A DNA stretch of 64,000 nucleotides from an uncultured Bacteroidota bacterium. GTDB taxonomy: Bacteria > Bacteroidota > Bacteroidia > Flavobacteriales > Flavobacteriaceae. The position numbers were made by a program, and so were the translations under genes. Positions 48,587-56,957 of this stretch are shown here, piece by piece. Location: NCBI GenBank assembly GCA_902629505.1, contig CACORF010000002.1:18747-82746 (forward strand), in the 5' to 3' direction. The first letter of the stretch is position 1, and every line of letters begins with the position of its first letter. The notes beneath the pieces are model-generated. The model was not told where the DNA came from, did not search any database, and worked only from the letters and a program-made list of their open reading frames with translations.

Positions 48587-50337
48587 GAGGTAAAATATTT
48601 GATGTTAAGTTATTTTCAAAACTTTTAGTTTTTGTTAAGCCATATAATAAGACATTTTACGGAGTAATGTTTACCGCTATTCTCATTTCTCTTTTTTCAA
48701 CTTTAACACCCTATCTATTGAAGGTAGTAGTAGACGATTATATTCTTGTCAAAAACTACGAAGGGATGCAGTTAATAATTTTACTTATGATTTTAGCACT
48801 TCTTTTTGAGGTAATATTCATGTACTTGTTTACTTTTTATGCAAACTGGTTAGGACAGAAAGTTATTAAAGACTTGAGAGTAAGTGTTTTTAAAAAAATT
48901 ATAAAATTTAAGATGTCTTTTTTTGATAAAAATGCAGTTGGTAGACTAGTAACTAGAACTGTAAATGACATAGAAACTATTGCAAGTATTTTTTCTCAGG
49001 GTTTATTTACAATCATAGCTGATATTTTAAAGATGATTACTGTCCTTACAGTTATGACTGTTATTAGTCTTGAACTTACACTTGTAGTTATTTCAATATT
49101 TCCCGTATTAATTTTTGCAACAAGAGTATTTCAAAAAACAATGAAAGTAGCATTTGAGAGAGTTAGACGAGAGGTTGCAAATCTAAACTCATTTGTACAA
49201 GAAAGAATAAGTGGAATAAAAATTGTACAGATTTTTAATCGTGAAAAAGTTGAAATCAACAATTTTAGAAAAATTAATATCAAGCATAGAGATGCCTGGT
49301 TAAGAACAGTATGGATTAATTCTATTTTCTTTCCAATTGCAGAAATCTCTACATCAATTTGTATTGGACTTCTTGTATGGTATGGTGGTTTTAATAATTT
49401 AAATGGAGAAAACATTTCCTTAGGTACTTTATTCCTTTTTATTTCTTTGTCTGGACTTCTATTTAGACCATTAAGGCAAATAGCTGATAGATTTAATACT
49501 CTTCAAATGGGAATGGTTTCAACAGAAAGAATTTTTAATATTCTTGAAAATGATCAACAAATAAATGATAATGGAACGCTAAAGGGTTCATCATTTAGAG
49601 GTTTAATTGAATTCAATAATGTTAGCTTTTCTTATGTAGATAATGAACAAGTTTTAAATAATATTTCATTTAAAATTAATCCTGGAGAATCCTTTGCAAT
49701 TGTTGGTCCAACTGGAAGTGGGAAAACTACCATTACAAAATTAATAACTAAATTCTATGAGGTAAACACAGGTAATATCTTCATTGATAAAAAAGACATT
49801 AACCATTACGCACTTGAAACTTTAAGAAGTAAAATTGGTGTAATTCTTCAAGATGTCTTTCTTTTTGCTGATACTATTTATAATAATATTACCCTGTTTA
49901 ACGATGACATTACTTTAGAAAATGTTGAGAATGCTGCTAGAGAGCTTGAAATCCACGATTTTATAAATTCATTGCCGGGGGGATACAGTTTTAATGTAAG
50001 CGAAAGAGGTACGACACTTTCTGCTGGACAAAAGCAGTTAATAGCTTTTCTTCGTGTTTTAGTTAACAACCCTGATATTTTAATTCTTGATGAGGCAACC
50101 TCATCAATTGATTCCTATTCAGAGGATTTGATAAAAAATGCTACAAAAAAAATAACTAAGGATAAAACTTCAATTATAATTGCTCATAGACTTTCTACAA
50201 TTGAATCAGCAGATAAAATTATCTACATTGAAGATGGAAAGATATTAGAAACAGGAAATCACAAACAACTTTTAAGTATTCCCAACGGAAAGTTTAAAAA
50301 ACTATATGAAGAACAATTTATCGACGAATTAGTCTAA
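48574..50337 (+). CDS. ABC transporter, fused permease and ATPase (MsbA/LmrA type)
   Basis: A 587-residue exporter half-transporter. The membrane domain (about 1-320) has six hydrophobic segments, with the coupling helices QERISGIKIVQIFNRE around 210-225. The ATPase has Walker A GPTGSGKTT, Q-loop VILQDVFLF, signature LSAGQKQL (Ala in place of the first Gly of LSGGQ), and Walker B LILDEATSSID. In Bacteroidota such proteins often carry LSAGQ. The start is TTG at 48574, inside the end of truA; no ATG is suitable nearby. Substrate unknown (lipid or drug). It is convergent with folP and overlaps it by nine bases. Confidence 0.93.
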   Translation: MEKVRGKIFDVKLFSKLLVFVKPYNKTFYGVMFTAILISLFSTLTPYLLKVVVDDYILVKNYEGMQLIILLMILALLFEVIFMYLFTFYANWLGQKVIKDLRVSVFKKIIKFKMSFFDKNAVGRLVTRTVNDIETIASIFSQGLFTIIADILKMITVLTVMTVISLELTLVVISIFPVLIFATRVFQKTMKVAFERVRREVANLNSFVQERISGIKIVQIFNREKVEINNFRKINIKHRDAWLRTVWINSIFFPIAEISTSICIGLLVWYGGFNNLNGENISLGTLFLFISLSGLLFRPLRQIADRFNTLQMGMVSTERIFNILENDQQINDNGTLKGSSFRGLIEFNNVSFSYVDNEQVLNNISFKINPGESFAIVGPTGSGKTTITKLITKFYEVNTGNIFIDKKDINHYALETLRSKIGVILQDVFLFADTIYNNITLFNDDITLENVENAARELEIHDFINSLPGGYSFNVSERGTTLSAGQKQLIAFLRVLVNNPDILILDEATSSIDSYSEDLIKNATKKITKDKTSIIIAHRLSTIESADKIIYIEDGKILETGNHKQLLSIPNGKFKKLYEEQFIDELV

Positions 50338-51150
50338 CTTTTTTAAAAGATTAATACATTCAAATGCTTCTTTTGCATCGTGAACCCTTAAAATATTTGC
50401 CCCTCTTTCTAAAGCTAAAATATTTAAAGCAGAGGTGCCATTAAGAGATTCCTCAGGAGTAATATTAAGAGTTTTATAAATCATTGATTTCCTTGATAGA
50501 CCAACAATTATAGGTCTTTTAAGAGATTGGAATGATTCTAAATCTTTTAAAATTTTAAAATTATCGTCAATACTCTTTCCAAATCCAAATCCAGGATCTA
50601 TTATGGTATTATCAAAACCTGAGTCTTGCAGTTTCTGAATTTTGGTTTTTAAAAATAATTGAATGGATTCAACTACATTATCATATTTTGGATTCTCCTG
50701 CATAGTTTCCGGGTCTCCCTGCATGTGCATTAATACATATCCTGAATTATAATCTTTAACAATGTTTAATATATTTGAATCGTATCTTCCCGCGCTTATA
50801 TCGTTAATTATTGAGAAACCTTTTGATAAAGCAAATTCAGCTACATTTGAATTATAAGTGTCGATTGATAAATGAATATTTTTAAAATTATTAGATAGCT
50901 CAATTATATAATCTGAAATTATATCAAGTTCTTTTCTTGGATCAATTAATTTAGATCCTGGCTTTGAGCTGGCAGCTCCTATATCAATTATATCAGCTCC
51001 ATTTGAAACCAAATTGGAAATTTGAATATTTACCTTGTCAATTGAATTATATCTTCCTCCGTCATAGAAGGAATCATTGGAAATATTTATTATTCCCATA
51101 ATTTTTTTTGTGTGTAAATCAAGGATTTTTCCGTTACAATTTAAAGTCAT
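50329..51150 (-). CDS. folP: Dihydropteroate synthase
   Basis: Joins p-aminobenzoate to hydroxymethyl-dihydropterin pyrophosphate in folate synthesis; the target of sulfonamides. The 273 residues show MGIINISNDSFYDGGRY (18-34), ADIIDIGAASSKPGS (about 54-68), NDISAGRYD, DPGFGFGKSIDDN and GLSRKSMI. The normal DPS sequence after the first strand is N-x-T-x-D-S-F; here it is NISNDSF, with Ser replacing Thr, as is often seen. A TAAATTTG element is 17 bases upstream. Confidence 0.95.
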   Translation of the reverse strand: MTLNCNGKILDLHTKKIMGIINISNDSFYDGGRYNSIDKVNIQISNLVSNGADIIDIGAASSKPGSKLIDPRKELDIISDYIIELSNNFKNIHLSIDTYNSNVAEFALSKGFSIINDISAGRYDSNILNIVKDYNSGYVLMHMQGDPETMQENPKYDNVVESIQLFLKTKIQKLQDSGFDNTIIDPGFGFGKSIDDNFKILKDLESFQSLKRPIIVGLSRKSMIYKTLNITPEESLNGTSALNILALERGANILRVHDAKEAFECINLLKKLD

Positions 51151-51167
51151 ACTTTTATCTACTTTTC

Positions 51168-51175
51168 CAAATTTA
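51168..51175 (-). promoter_or_regulatory. -7 promoter element for folP
   Basis: TAAATTTG on the minus strand, 17 bases before the folP ATG and in the 39-base divergent gap with the DUF1599 gene. Confidence 0.5.
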
Positions 51176-51189
51176 TATTAAATTCTGAC

Positions 51190-51726
51190 ATGGAAAAAAC
51201 AAAGGAACAATATCATAATATAATAAGTAAATCAAGAAAAATTTTTATTAATAAAAATTCTGATTATGGCTCATCATGGAGAGTTTTAAGAATAATTTCA
51301 TTAGTTGATCAAATTAACATTAAAGCACAAAGGATAAGAAATCTTCAAAATAATATTTCAAATAAAATTGATGAGGATCAAACAGCTGAGTTTTATGGAA
51401 TAATAAATTATTCAATTATGGCGCTCATTCAAATTGAAAAAGGTATTGCGGAGGAACCAGATCTAGATGCGAATGAAATAATAGAGCTATATGATAGGAA
51501 TGTAAAAGAAACTTTTGAATTAATGCTTAATAAAAATCATGATTATGGAGAAGCTTGGAGAGATATGGAAGTTGTTAGTCTCACGGATTTAATTATTCAA
51601 AAAATACATAGAATGAAAAGTATCTTAAAAAATGATGGTAAGACTACTGTAAGTGAGGGCATTGATGCCAATTTTCAAGATATTTTAAATTATTCAGTCT
51701 TTGCTCAAATTTTATTAAAAGAATAA
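51190..51726 (+). CDS. DUF1599 (Nmad1) protein with two internal repeats
   Basis: A 178-residue cytoplasmic protein. Two copies of the domain are visible: KNSDYGSSWRVLRIISLVDQINIKAQRI (about 24-51) and KNHDYGEAWRDMEVVSLTDLIIQKIHRM (about 116-143). DUF1599 is also called nucleotide modification associated domain 1. It is found in phages and Bacteroidota chromosomes, with no biochemical function established. It precedes tpiA by four bases and seems to share its operon. The duplication is usual for the chromosomal form. Confidence 0.88.
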   Translation: MEKTKEQYHNIISKSRKIFINKNSDYGSSWRVLRIISLVDQINIKAQRIRNLQNNISNKIDEDQTAEFYGIINYSIMALIQIEKGIAEEPDLDANEIIELYDRNVKETFELMLNKNHDYGEAWRDMEVVSLTDLIIQKIHRMKSILKNDGKTTVSEGIDANFQDILNYSVFAQILLKE

Positions 51727-51730
51727 AAAA

Positions 51731-52399
51731 ATGAAACAAAAAATTATAATAGGTAATTGGAAAAATTATTTGAGTCATAAAGAATCAATTTCCCTTGCTA
51801 ATTCACTATTAGGACTTGATACTTCTGATAAAACAAGAGTTATGGTTTCTCCAAACCATCTTTATTTAAATGAAGTCAATCAAATTTTAAGTACTACAGA
51901 TATTGAAGTTATATCTCAAAATTTAACTTCTGCTGAATCAAAATCAGATACTGGAGGAATTACAGCTGTAAATCTTAAGAACATTAGTATCAACAGATCA
52001 TTAGTAGCTCATTCAGAGACAAGGATAAGAGAGAAAACTCCTCAAAGTATCCTTCTTGAAATCATACCAATGGGCTTTCCATTTGTTCTCTGCTTTGAGG
52101 AGATTGATCAAATACCTTTTGATATATTAAATGATAATTTAGAAATTATTCTAGCCTACGAGCCTGTTTGGGCTATTGGAACTGGTGAAACTGCCTCCAT
52201 TGACCACATTAATGAAATCCATTCAGGTGTTAAATCAAAGTTATCTAAATTAGGTTTAAATATTCCAGTACTTTATGGTGGTAGTGTAAACCCTTCAAAT
52301 TGTAAAGAAATTTTAGACTCAGATAATGTAGATGGTGTTCTTGTTGGTGGCGCTTCAACAAAGTATGATCAGTTCCAGGAAATCGTTAACTCTATTTAA
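51731..52399 (+). CDS. tpiA: Triosephosphate isomerase, unusually short
   Basis: Interconverts dihydroxyacetone phosphate and glyceraldehyde 3-phosphate in glycolysis. All catalytic residues are present: Lys11 (GNWKNY), His94 (VAHSETR) and Glu144 (AYEPVWAIGTG), and the phosphate loop VLYGGSVNPSN and GVLVGGAS. The length is 222 instead of about 250. The gap between His94 and Glu144 is 50 residues rather than the usual 70, so about 20 residues are missing in the middle of the barrel, and VGHSERR is replaced by VAHSETR. It should be checked against the rest of the genome for a standard copy. Confidence 0.88.
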   Translation: MKQKIIIGNWKNYLSHKESISLANSLLGLDTSDKTRVMVSPNHLYLNEVNQILSTTDIEVISQNLTSAESKSDTGGITAVNLKNISINRSLVAHSETRIREKTPQSILLEIIPMGFPFVLCFEEIDQIPFDILNDNLEIILAYEPVWAIGTGETASIDHINEIHSGVKSKLSKLGLNIPVLYGGSVNPSNCKEILDSDNVDGVLVGGASTKYDQFQEIVNSI

Positions 52400-52433
52400 C
52401 AATTATTTGTGAATCTACCTTAGGTTATAAAAG

Positions 52434-52441
52434 TATATTTG
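52434..52441 (+). promoter_or_regulatory. -7 promoter element for the glutathione peroxidase gene
   Basis: TATATTTG, seven bases before the ATG at 52449. A TTTG at 52406-52409 is a weak -33 candidate with a long 24-base spacing. Confidence 0.5.
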
Positions 52442-52448
52442 CATCGTT

Positions 52449-53003
52449 ATGTTAAGACTTTTACTAACTTCAATCTTATTAACTATGAGTTTAACAATGA
52501 GTGCACAGACCTCCGTGGATAATTCTATACACCAATTTAAAGTAGCAGATATTTATGGAAATATTTTTGATTTCTCTGATCTCAAGGGTAAAAAGATAAT
52601 GGTAGTTAACACAGCTTCTAAATGTGGTCTAACATATCAGTATGAAGCACTTCAAAAGCTTTATTCTCAATACAAAGACTTTAATTTTATAATAGTTGGA
52701 TTTCCATCAAATGATTTTCTGTGGCAGGAACCAGGGAAGAATGAAGATATAATCGAATTTTGTGAAGAAAATTATGGTGTAACTTTTCCCATGATGAGCA
52801 AGATAACTGTCAAAGGGTCAAGAAAACATCCTATTTATCAATTCTTAACACAGAAATCAAAAAATAAATTTAAAGATTCACGTGTCACTTGGAACTTTCA
52901 AAAATACCTTATAAACAAAGATGGTAAAATCGAAAAAATTATCTCTCCAAGGACTAGACCAGATTCCCAAGAAATTGTATCTTGGATAACTGATGGCGAA
53001 TAA
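52449..53003 (+). CDS. Exported glutathione peroxidase-family protein
   Basis: A 184-residue thioredoxin-fold peroxidase with a signal peptide (about 1-20, ending MSAQ), so it acts outside the cytoplasm. The catalytic Cys59 is in NTASKCGLTYQY. GFPSNDFLWQEPG replaces the FPCNQFGxQEPG block, with the usual Gln replaced by Asp. Trp and Asn in TWNFQKYL are kept. It reduces peroxides using a thiol or thioredoxin. It overlaps the next gene by 11 bases. Because bshB1 follows, bacillithiol is a possible partner in the pathway, but export makes that uncertain. Confidence 0.9.
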   Translation: MLRLLLTSILLTMSLTMSAQTSVDNSIHQFKVADIYGNIFDFSDLKGKKIMVVNTASKCGLTYQYEALQKLYSQYKDFNFIIVGFPSNDFLWQEPGKNEDIIEFCEENYGVTFPMMSKITVKGSRKHPIYQFLTQKSKNKFKDSRVTWNFQKYLINKDGKIEKIISPRTRPDSQEIVSWITDGE

Positions 53004-54150
53004 GAATAAATTTTCTACTAGATGTGTTCATGAAGGTGAAATAAAAGATACAATGTATCAAGGAATTGTTTCACCATTATTCATGTCTACTACTTATCCA
53101 TGGTTTGGAGGTGATGCAGAAAAGAAACCTTATCCAAGATATTTTAACACACCAAATCAAGAATTTTTATCAAAAAAAATTGCATCACTTGAAAATGGTG
53201 AGAAAGCACTTATTTTTACGTCTGGGATGGCTGCTATCAGTACATCAATAATGGCAAATGTTAAGACTGGAGACCATATAATTTTTCAAGATGACCTGTA
53301 TGGAGGTACTAGAAATTTTATTCAAACTGAATTTGATAAATTTGGCATTCAATATTCGTTTACAAAAGGATTGGATCCAAAAGACTTTTCTGATCAAATC
53401 AAAGATAATACAGTAGGAATCTACGTAGAAACTCCAAGTAATCCTCTCTTAAAAATTGTTGACTTAAAATCAGTATCATCAATAGCGAGGAAGAGTGGTA
53501 TTTGGACTATGATAGACAATACCTTTGCTAGCCCTGTTAATCAAAATCCAATTGACCATGGAATAGATATGGTTATCCATAGTGCAACTAAATATCTTGG
53601 AGGTCATAGTGATATCTCTGCAGGTGCTGTAATTAGTACTAAAGAAAAAATTGAAAACATCCTCAATACAGCAAAAAACTTTGGTGGAAATCTCAGTGAT
53701 TATACAGTATGGTTGTTGGAGAGGAGTATGAAGACTCTTTTAGTTAGAGTCAAACAGCAAACAAAAAATGCCAAAATACTTGCTAAAATGTTAGACGACA
53801 ATAAAAATATTTCAAAAGTTTATTATCCAGGTTTAGAATCTCATCCTTCTCATTCAATTGCAAAGGAACAAATGAATGACTTTGGAGCTATGATGTCATT
53901 TGATTTAAATGAAAATGTTGACGTATACACTTTTTTAAAATCTCTGAAAATAATCAAACCAGGTATGAGTCTAGCTGGTGTTGAGACAACTGTTAACTTT
54001 CCAATGAAAACATCTCATGGGCTAATGACTCAAGAGGAAAGAGATATTCAAGGAATAGGGGACAAGCTCATTAGATTATCAGCAGGTATTGAATCACATG
54101 AAGATCTCTATGAAGATCTTGTTCAAGCAATAAATTCATCTATTAAATGA
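52993..54150 (+). CDS. PLP-dependent trans-sulfuration enzyme (cystathionine gamma-synthase/lyase type)
   Basis: A 385-residue aminotransferase-fold enzyme of the Cys/Met metabolism family. Motifs are NTPNQEFLSKKIASLENGEKALIFTSGMAA, the cofactor-binding YGGTR and VETPSNPLL, and the PLP lysine in HSATKYLGGHSD (about residue 201). The C-terminal MSLAGVETTVNFP and RLSAGIE are typical. Whether it is MetB, MetC or cystathionine gamma-lyase cannot be fixed from sequence. It overlaps its neighbours on both sides (11 and four bases). Confidence 0.93.
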   Translation: MANKNKFSTRCVHEGEIKDTMYQGIVSPLFMSTTYPWFGGDAEKKPYPRYFNTPNQEFLSKKIASLENGEKALIFTSGMAAISTSIMANVKTGDHIIFQDDLYGGTRNFIQTEFDKFGIQYSFTKGLDPKDFSDQIKDNTVGIYVETPSNPLLKIVDLKSVSSIARKSGIWTMIDNTFASPVNQNPIDHGIDMVIHSATKYLGGHSDISAGAVISTKEKIENILNTAKNFGGNLSDYTVWLLERSMKTLLVRVKQQTKNAKILAKMLDDNKNISKVYYPGLESHPSHSIAKEQMNDFGAMMSFDLNENVDVYTFLKSLKIIKPGMSLAGVETTVNFPMKTSHGLMTQEERDIQGIGDKLIRLSAGIESHEDLYEDLVQAINSSIK

Positions 54151-54860
54151 AAACGGATATTTTAGCATTTGGTGCTCATCCTGACGATGTTGAAATGGGA
54201 TGTGGTGGAACTATTGCCAAATCATCAGCATCTGGAAAAACTGTTGGTATTATAGACCTTACTCGAGGTGAGTTAGGCACTAATGGTACTCCAGAGCTAA
54301 GAGATAGAGAAGCTAACGCTGCATCTAAAATAATTGGTGCAAAGTTTAGACTTAATCTTGGCTTTCAAGATGGGTTTATTTTCAACAATAAGGAAAACCA
54401 AATTGAAATAATTAAAGTTATAAGACAATTTAGGCCTGATATAATCCTTTCGCCTACTCAGATTGATAGACACTCTGATCATGGTAAAGCTTCTGATTTA
54501 ATTTATGAAGCAGCTTTTTTGAGTGGTCTTTCAAAACTAGAAACCAAATATGACGGTAAAGTCCAAGAACCTTGGAGACCAAGGATAAACTTAAACTATC
54601 AGCAATGGAATGATTTTAAACCTGATGTGCTAATCGATATATCAGAGTTTATTGAAGTCAAGAAAGAAGCTATTTTGGCTTTTCAAAGTCAAGTTCTTAA
54701 AGACTCAAATTCAAAGTCTACAAAAATAAATTCAGAAAACTTCATAGAGAGTATTAAATATAGAGCTAAAAACTATGGCAGGCTAATTGATAAAGAGTAT
54801 GCTGAGGCTTTTCAGTCAAGAAAAAATATTGCAGTAAATAATATCTTTGATTTACTTTAA
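54147..54860 (+). CDS. bshB1: Bacillithiol biosynthesis deacetylase BshB1
   Basis: A zinc-dependent de-N-acetylase that converts GlcNAc-malate to GlcN-malate in bacillithiol synthesis. The 237 residues begin ILAFGAHPDDVEMGCGGTIAKS (zinc ligands His, Asp-Asp), followed by DLTRGELGTNGTPELRDREA and HSDHGKASDLI with the third zinc ligand. DVLIDISEFIEVKKEAILAFQSQV is also typical. Overlaps the trans-sulfuration gene by four bases, which would link cysteine supply to low-molecular-weight thiol production. Confidence 0.95.
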   Translation: MKTDILAFGAHPDDVEMGCGGTIAKSSASGKTVGIIDLTRGELGTNGTPELRDREANAASKIIGAKFRLNLGFQDGFIFNNKENQIEIIKVIRQFRPDIILSPTQIDRHSDHGKASDLIYEAAFLSGLSKLETKYDGKVQEPWRPRINLNYQQWNDFKPDVLIDISEFIEVKKEAILAFQSQVLKDSNSKSTKINSENFIESIKYRAKNYGRLIDKEYAEAFQSRKNIAVNNIFDLL

Positions 54861-54898
54861 TTTTTCAAAATTTCCTTTAATATAATTTTCAAAAACTC

Positions 54899-54906
54899 TA
54901 TTTTTG
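54899..54906 (+). promoter_or_regulatory. -7 promoter element for tRNA-His
   Basis: TATTTTTG, matching TAnnTTTG, ten bases before the tRNA 5' end. Confidence 0.5.
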
Positions 54907-54916
54907 CCACCTAAAT

Positions 54917-54991
54917 GGTGGTTGTAGTTCAGTTGGTTAGAACGCCTGATTGTGGTTCAGGAGGTCGCCGGTTCGAATCCGGTCTTCCACC
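54917..54991 (+). tRNA. tRNA-His (GTG)
   Basis: Cloverleaf with anticodon arm CCTGA-TTGTGGT-TCAGG, anticodon GTG, and the extra G-1 opposite C73 that marks tRNA-His. Acceptor stem GTGGTTG / CTTCCAC has two adjacent U-U mismatches at positions 5-68 and 6-67. D-arm GTTC/GAAC and T-arm GCCGG/CCGGT are good. A terminator follows at 55024-55050. Confidence 0.95.
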
Positions 54992-55023
54992 CGAGTTAAC
55001 CGTTACATTACACGTTTAAAATA

Positions 55024-55050
55024 AACCCTTCAGTTAATGAGGGGTTTTTT
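55024..55050 (+). terminator. Rho-independent terminator after tRNA-His
   Basis: Nine-base-pair stem AACCCTTCA/TGAGGGGTT (one G-U pair) with loop GTTAA, followed by TTTTTT. Confidence 0.85.
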
Positions 55051-55092
55051 CTATTATATTGTATATTATTAATCAATTTAAAATAATTAACT

Positions 55093-55848
55093 ATGAAAAA
55101 ATTTTTACTTACAATTTTGACTCTTGTATTTACTATTGGTGTAAATAGTCAGGTTGTACAAACCTGGAACTGGACTGCAAATCAAGGTCAATCAGCTGAT
55201 TTTGAAAAAGCAGTTGCTGATAAAACTAAGAAGTATAATTCCTCAAAAGATGGAGCAGTTTTATATACTTTTCAAATTAATTCTGGTAATCAGGTAGGAG
55301 ACTATTGGAGAATTAGAATTGAAAATGAGCTTAAGGATTTTGATAAACAATATCCTTCTGGATTAAAAGCTATGCAGAATAATGCAGGTAAACATGGAAG
55401 AGTTACTAATTCATCCTGGTACAATATAGTTGAAAGAGCAACTCATTGGCCTGAAGGTGATAACAACTGGAAGAAGCCTCTCAAAAGATATTTTGTGTAC
55501 AATTATGATGGCGAACATGAAGCTGACTTTTGGGCTTTTAGATACAAGGTTAAAGGTGCACTAGAGCAATCAGGTGCCGATGTTAATATGACAACACTTC
55601 AATGTTTTGCAGGTTGTCAAGGTAATCAAGTAATGGTTATTTTTAGTCATTCAAATTTTGAGGATCTTCAAAATGATAACAGTTCAGAGTGGGCGAAGGT
55701 TTATGAAAAATATAATGAATTATATGGAGTAAATTATGAAGCAGATATAAGTGAATTTGAGAGTTCACTTACACTTGGAGGTTTTGGAAGATATTCAGGA
55801 ACAATGGTCTTTAAACCAGAGATGAGTTCTCCTCAAGAATTAAAATAA
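55093..55848 (+). CDS. Secreted protein of unknown function, distant relative of the 24711-27054 set
   Basis: A 251-residue exported protein (signal peptide about 1-19, ending VNSQ). The layout is similar to the tandem secreted paralogues: a mature N-terminus beginning with a strand (VVQTWNWTAN), a helix DFEKAVADKTKKY, strands DYWRIRIENE, then a second module that includes HEADFWAFRYKVKGALEQSG and NQVMVIFSHSNFEDLQ. Sequence identity is low, so the relation is inferred from size, signal and pattern. It has its own terminator. No known function. Confidence 0.6.
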   Translation: MKKFLLTILTLVFTIGVNSQVVQTWNWTANQGQSADFEKAVADKTKKYNSSKDGAVLYTFQINSGNQVGDYWRIRIENELKDFDKQYPSGLKAMQNNAGKHGRVTNSSWYNIVERATHWPEGDNNWKKPLKRYFVYNYDGEHEADFWAFRYKVKGALEQSGADVNMTTLQCFAGCQGNQVMVIFSHSNFEDLQNDNSSEWAKVYEKYNELYGVNYEADISEFESSLTLGGFGRYSGTMVFKPEMSSPQELK

Positions 55849-55856
55849 GAATACTT

Positions 55857-55886
55857 AAAAAGGGAGCCTTTAAGCTCCCTTTTTTA
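55857..55886. terminator. Bidirectional hairpin terminator
   Basis: AAAAAGGGAGC, a 6-base loop, GCTCCCTTTTTT. The flanking A and T runs let it work for the plus-strand gene ending at 55848 and the minus-strand M28 peptidase ending at 55932. The only convergent pair in the window with a visible terminator. Confidence 0.88.
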
Positions 55887-55931
55887 TTTAGATAATATTC
55901 TTTATTAGTATTTCTAAGGATTGATTCTTGC

Positions 55932-56957
55932 CTAATTTTGGTCAACTTCTATTCTTTCATCCATATTGGCAATCTCCCAAGCTGTGTGAAATATTAATCT
56001 TGTTCTTTTAGTCAGTAGGTCATACCTAATTTTATCAGCAGTATCAGTAGGTTGGTGATAGTCTTCATGAGTCCCACTAAAATAAAATATTACAGGTATA
56101 TTATTTTTAGCAAAGTGCCAGTGATCACTTCTTTCATAAAACCTGTTAGGATCATCCAAGGCATTGAACCTATAATCTAATTCAAGGTTGACAGTTTTAT
56201 AGTTAACCTTTTCTGAGGTTTCATGAAGCATGGTGCTTAACCTGTCTGTTCCTATCAAATAAATATATTCATCATTATTTGAATTCCTTGTTGGATCCGT
56301 TCTACCTATCATATCAACATTTAAGTTTGTTATAGTTTGATCAAGAGGATATAATGGATTATCTGTATAATATTTAGAGCCAAGTAACCCTTTTTCCTCA
56401 GCGGAAACATGAAGAATAACAATAGATCTTTTAGGTCTGTTTCCATCTAATTCTGCAAGTTTAAATGCCTCTGCAATCTCTAATAAAGCCATAGATCCAG
56501 ACCCATCATCATCTGCTCCATTAAAAATTTCACCATTTTCAATTCCAACATGGTCAAGGTGAGCAGTAAGAACAATATATTCATTTGGGTAAGTAGAACC
56601 TTCTATTATTGCAGCAACGTTCTCTGTCTTTACCCAATCAATATTATCTTGATTAATATTATCAGGTCTTGTCACTTCTCTGCTATCAAAGTCAACTAAA
56701 AACTTTTGAAAGTAATCCTCGGTATTGTCTGCTTTTATAATGTTATTTGATTTATAGAAGTCCCTGATAAATTCAACTGCAAGCTTTTGTCCTGGTTCAC
56801 CAGTATTTCTCCCTTCAAATTTGTCAGAAGAAAACTCATAGATTAGATCAGATAATTCTTTCGAGGTTATTGATTCAGCATACTTGTCTGAAGCATTTTC
56901 TTGCGAACAACTAACTGAAAGAGCTAAAATTAATAGTAGAGTATTAAACTTTTTCAT
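55932..56957 (-). CDS. M28-family metallopeptidase lipoprotein
   Basis: A 341-residue zinc aminopeptidase with a lipoprotein signal (SVSC, Cys about 17). Co-catalytic zinc motifs: TAHLDHVG (His-Asp), NGADDDGSGSMALLEIAEA (bridging Asp), VSAEEKGLLGSKYY (Glu-Glu), NVDMIGR (Asp), and HEDYHQPTDTADKI (final His). These match the M28 family. It probably trims peptides at the outer surface. It is coupled to DUF3050 upstream with a 14-base overlap. Confidence 0.92.
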   Translation of the reverse strand: MKKFNTLLLILALSVSCSQENASDKYAESITSKELSDLIYEFSSDKFEGRNTGEPGQKLAVEFIRDFYKSNNIIKADNTEDYFQKFLVDFDSREVTRPDNINQDNIDWVKTENVAAIIEGSTYPNEYIVLTAHLDHVGIENGEIFNGADDDGSGSMALLEIAEAFKLAELDGNRPKRSIVILHVSAEEKGLLGSKYYTDNPLYPLDQTITNLNVDMIGRTDPTRNSNNDEYIYLIGTDRLSTMLHETSEKVNYKTVNLELDYRFNALDDPNRFYERSDHWHFAKNNIPVIFYFSGTHEDYHQPTDTADKIRYDLLTKRTRLIFHTAWEIANMDERIEVDQN

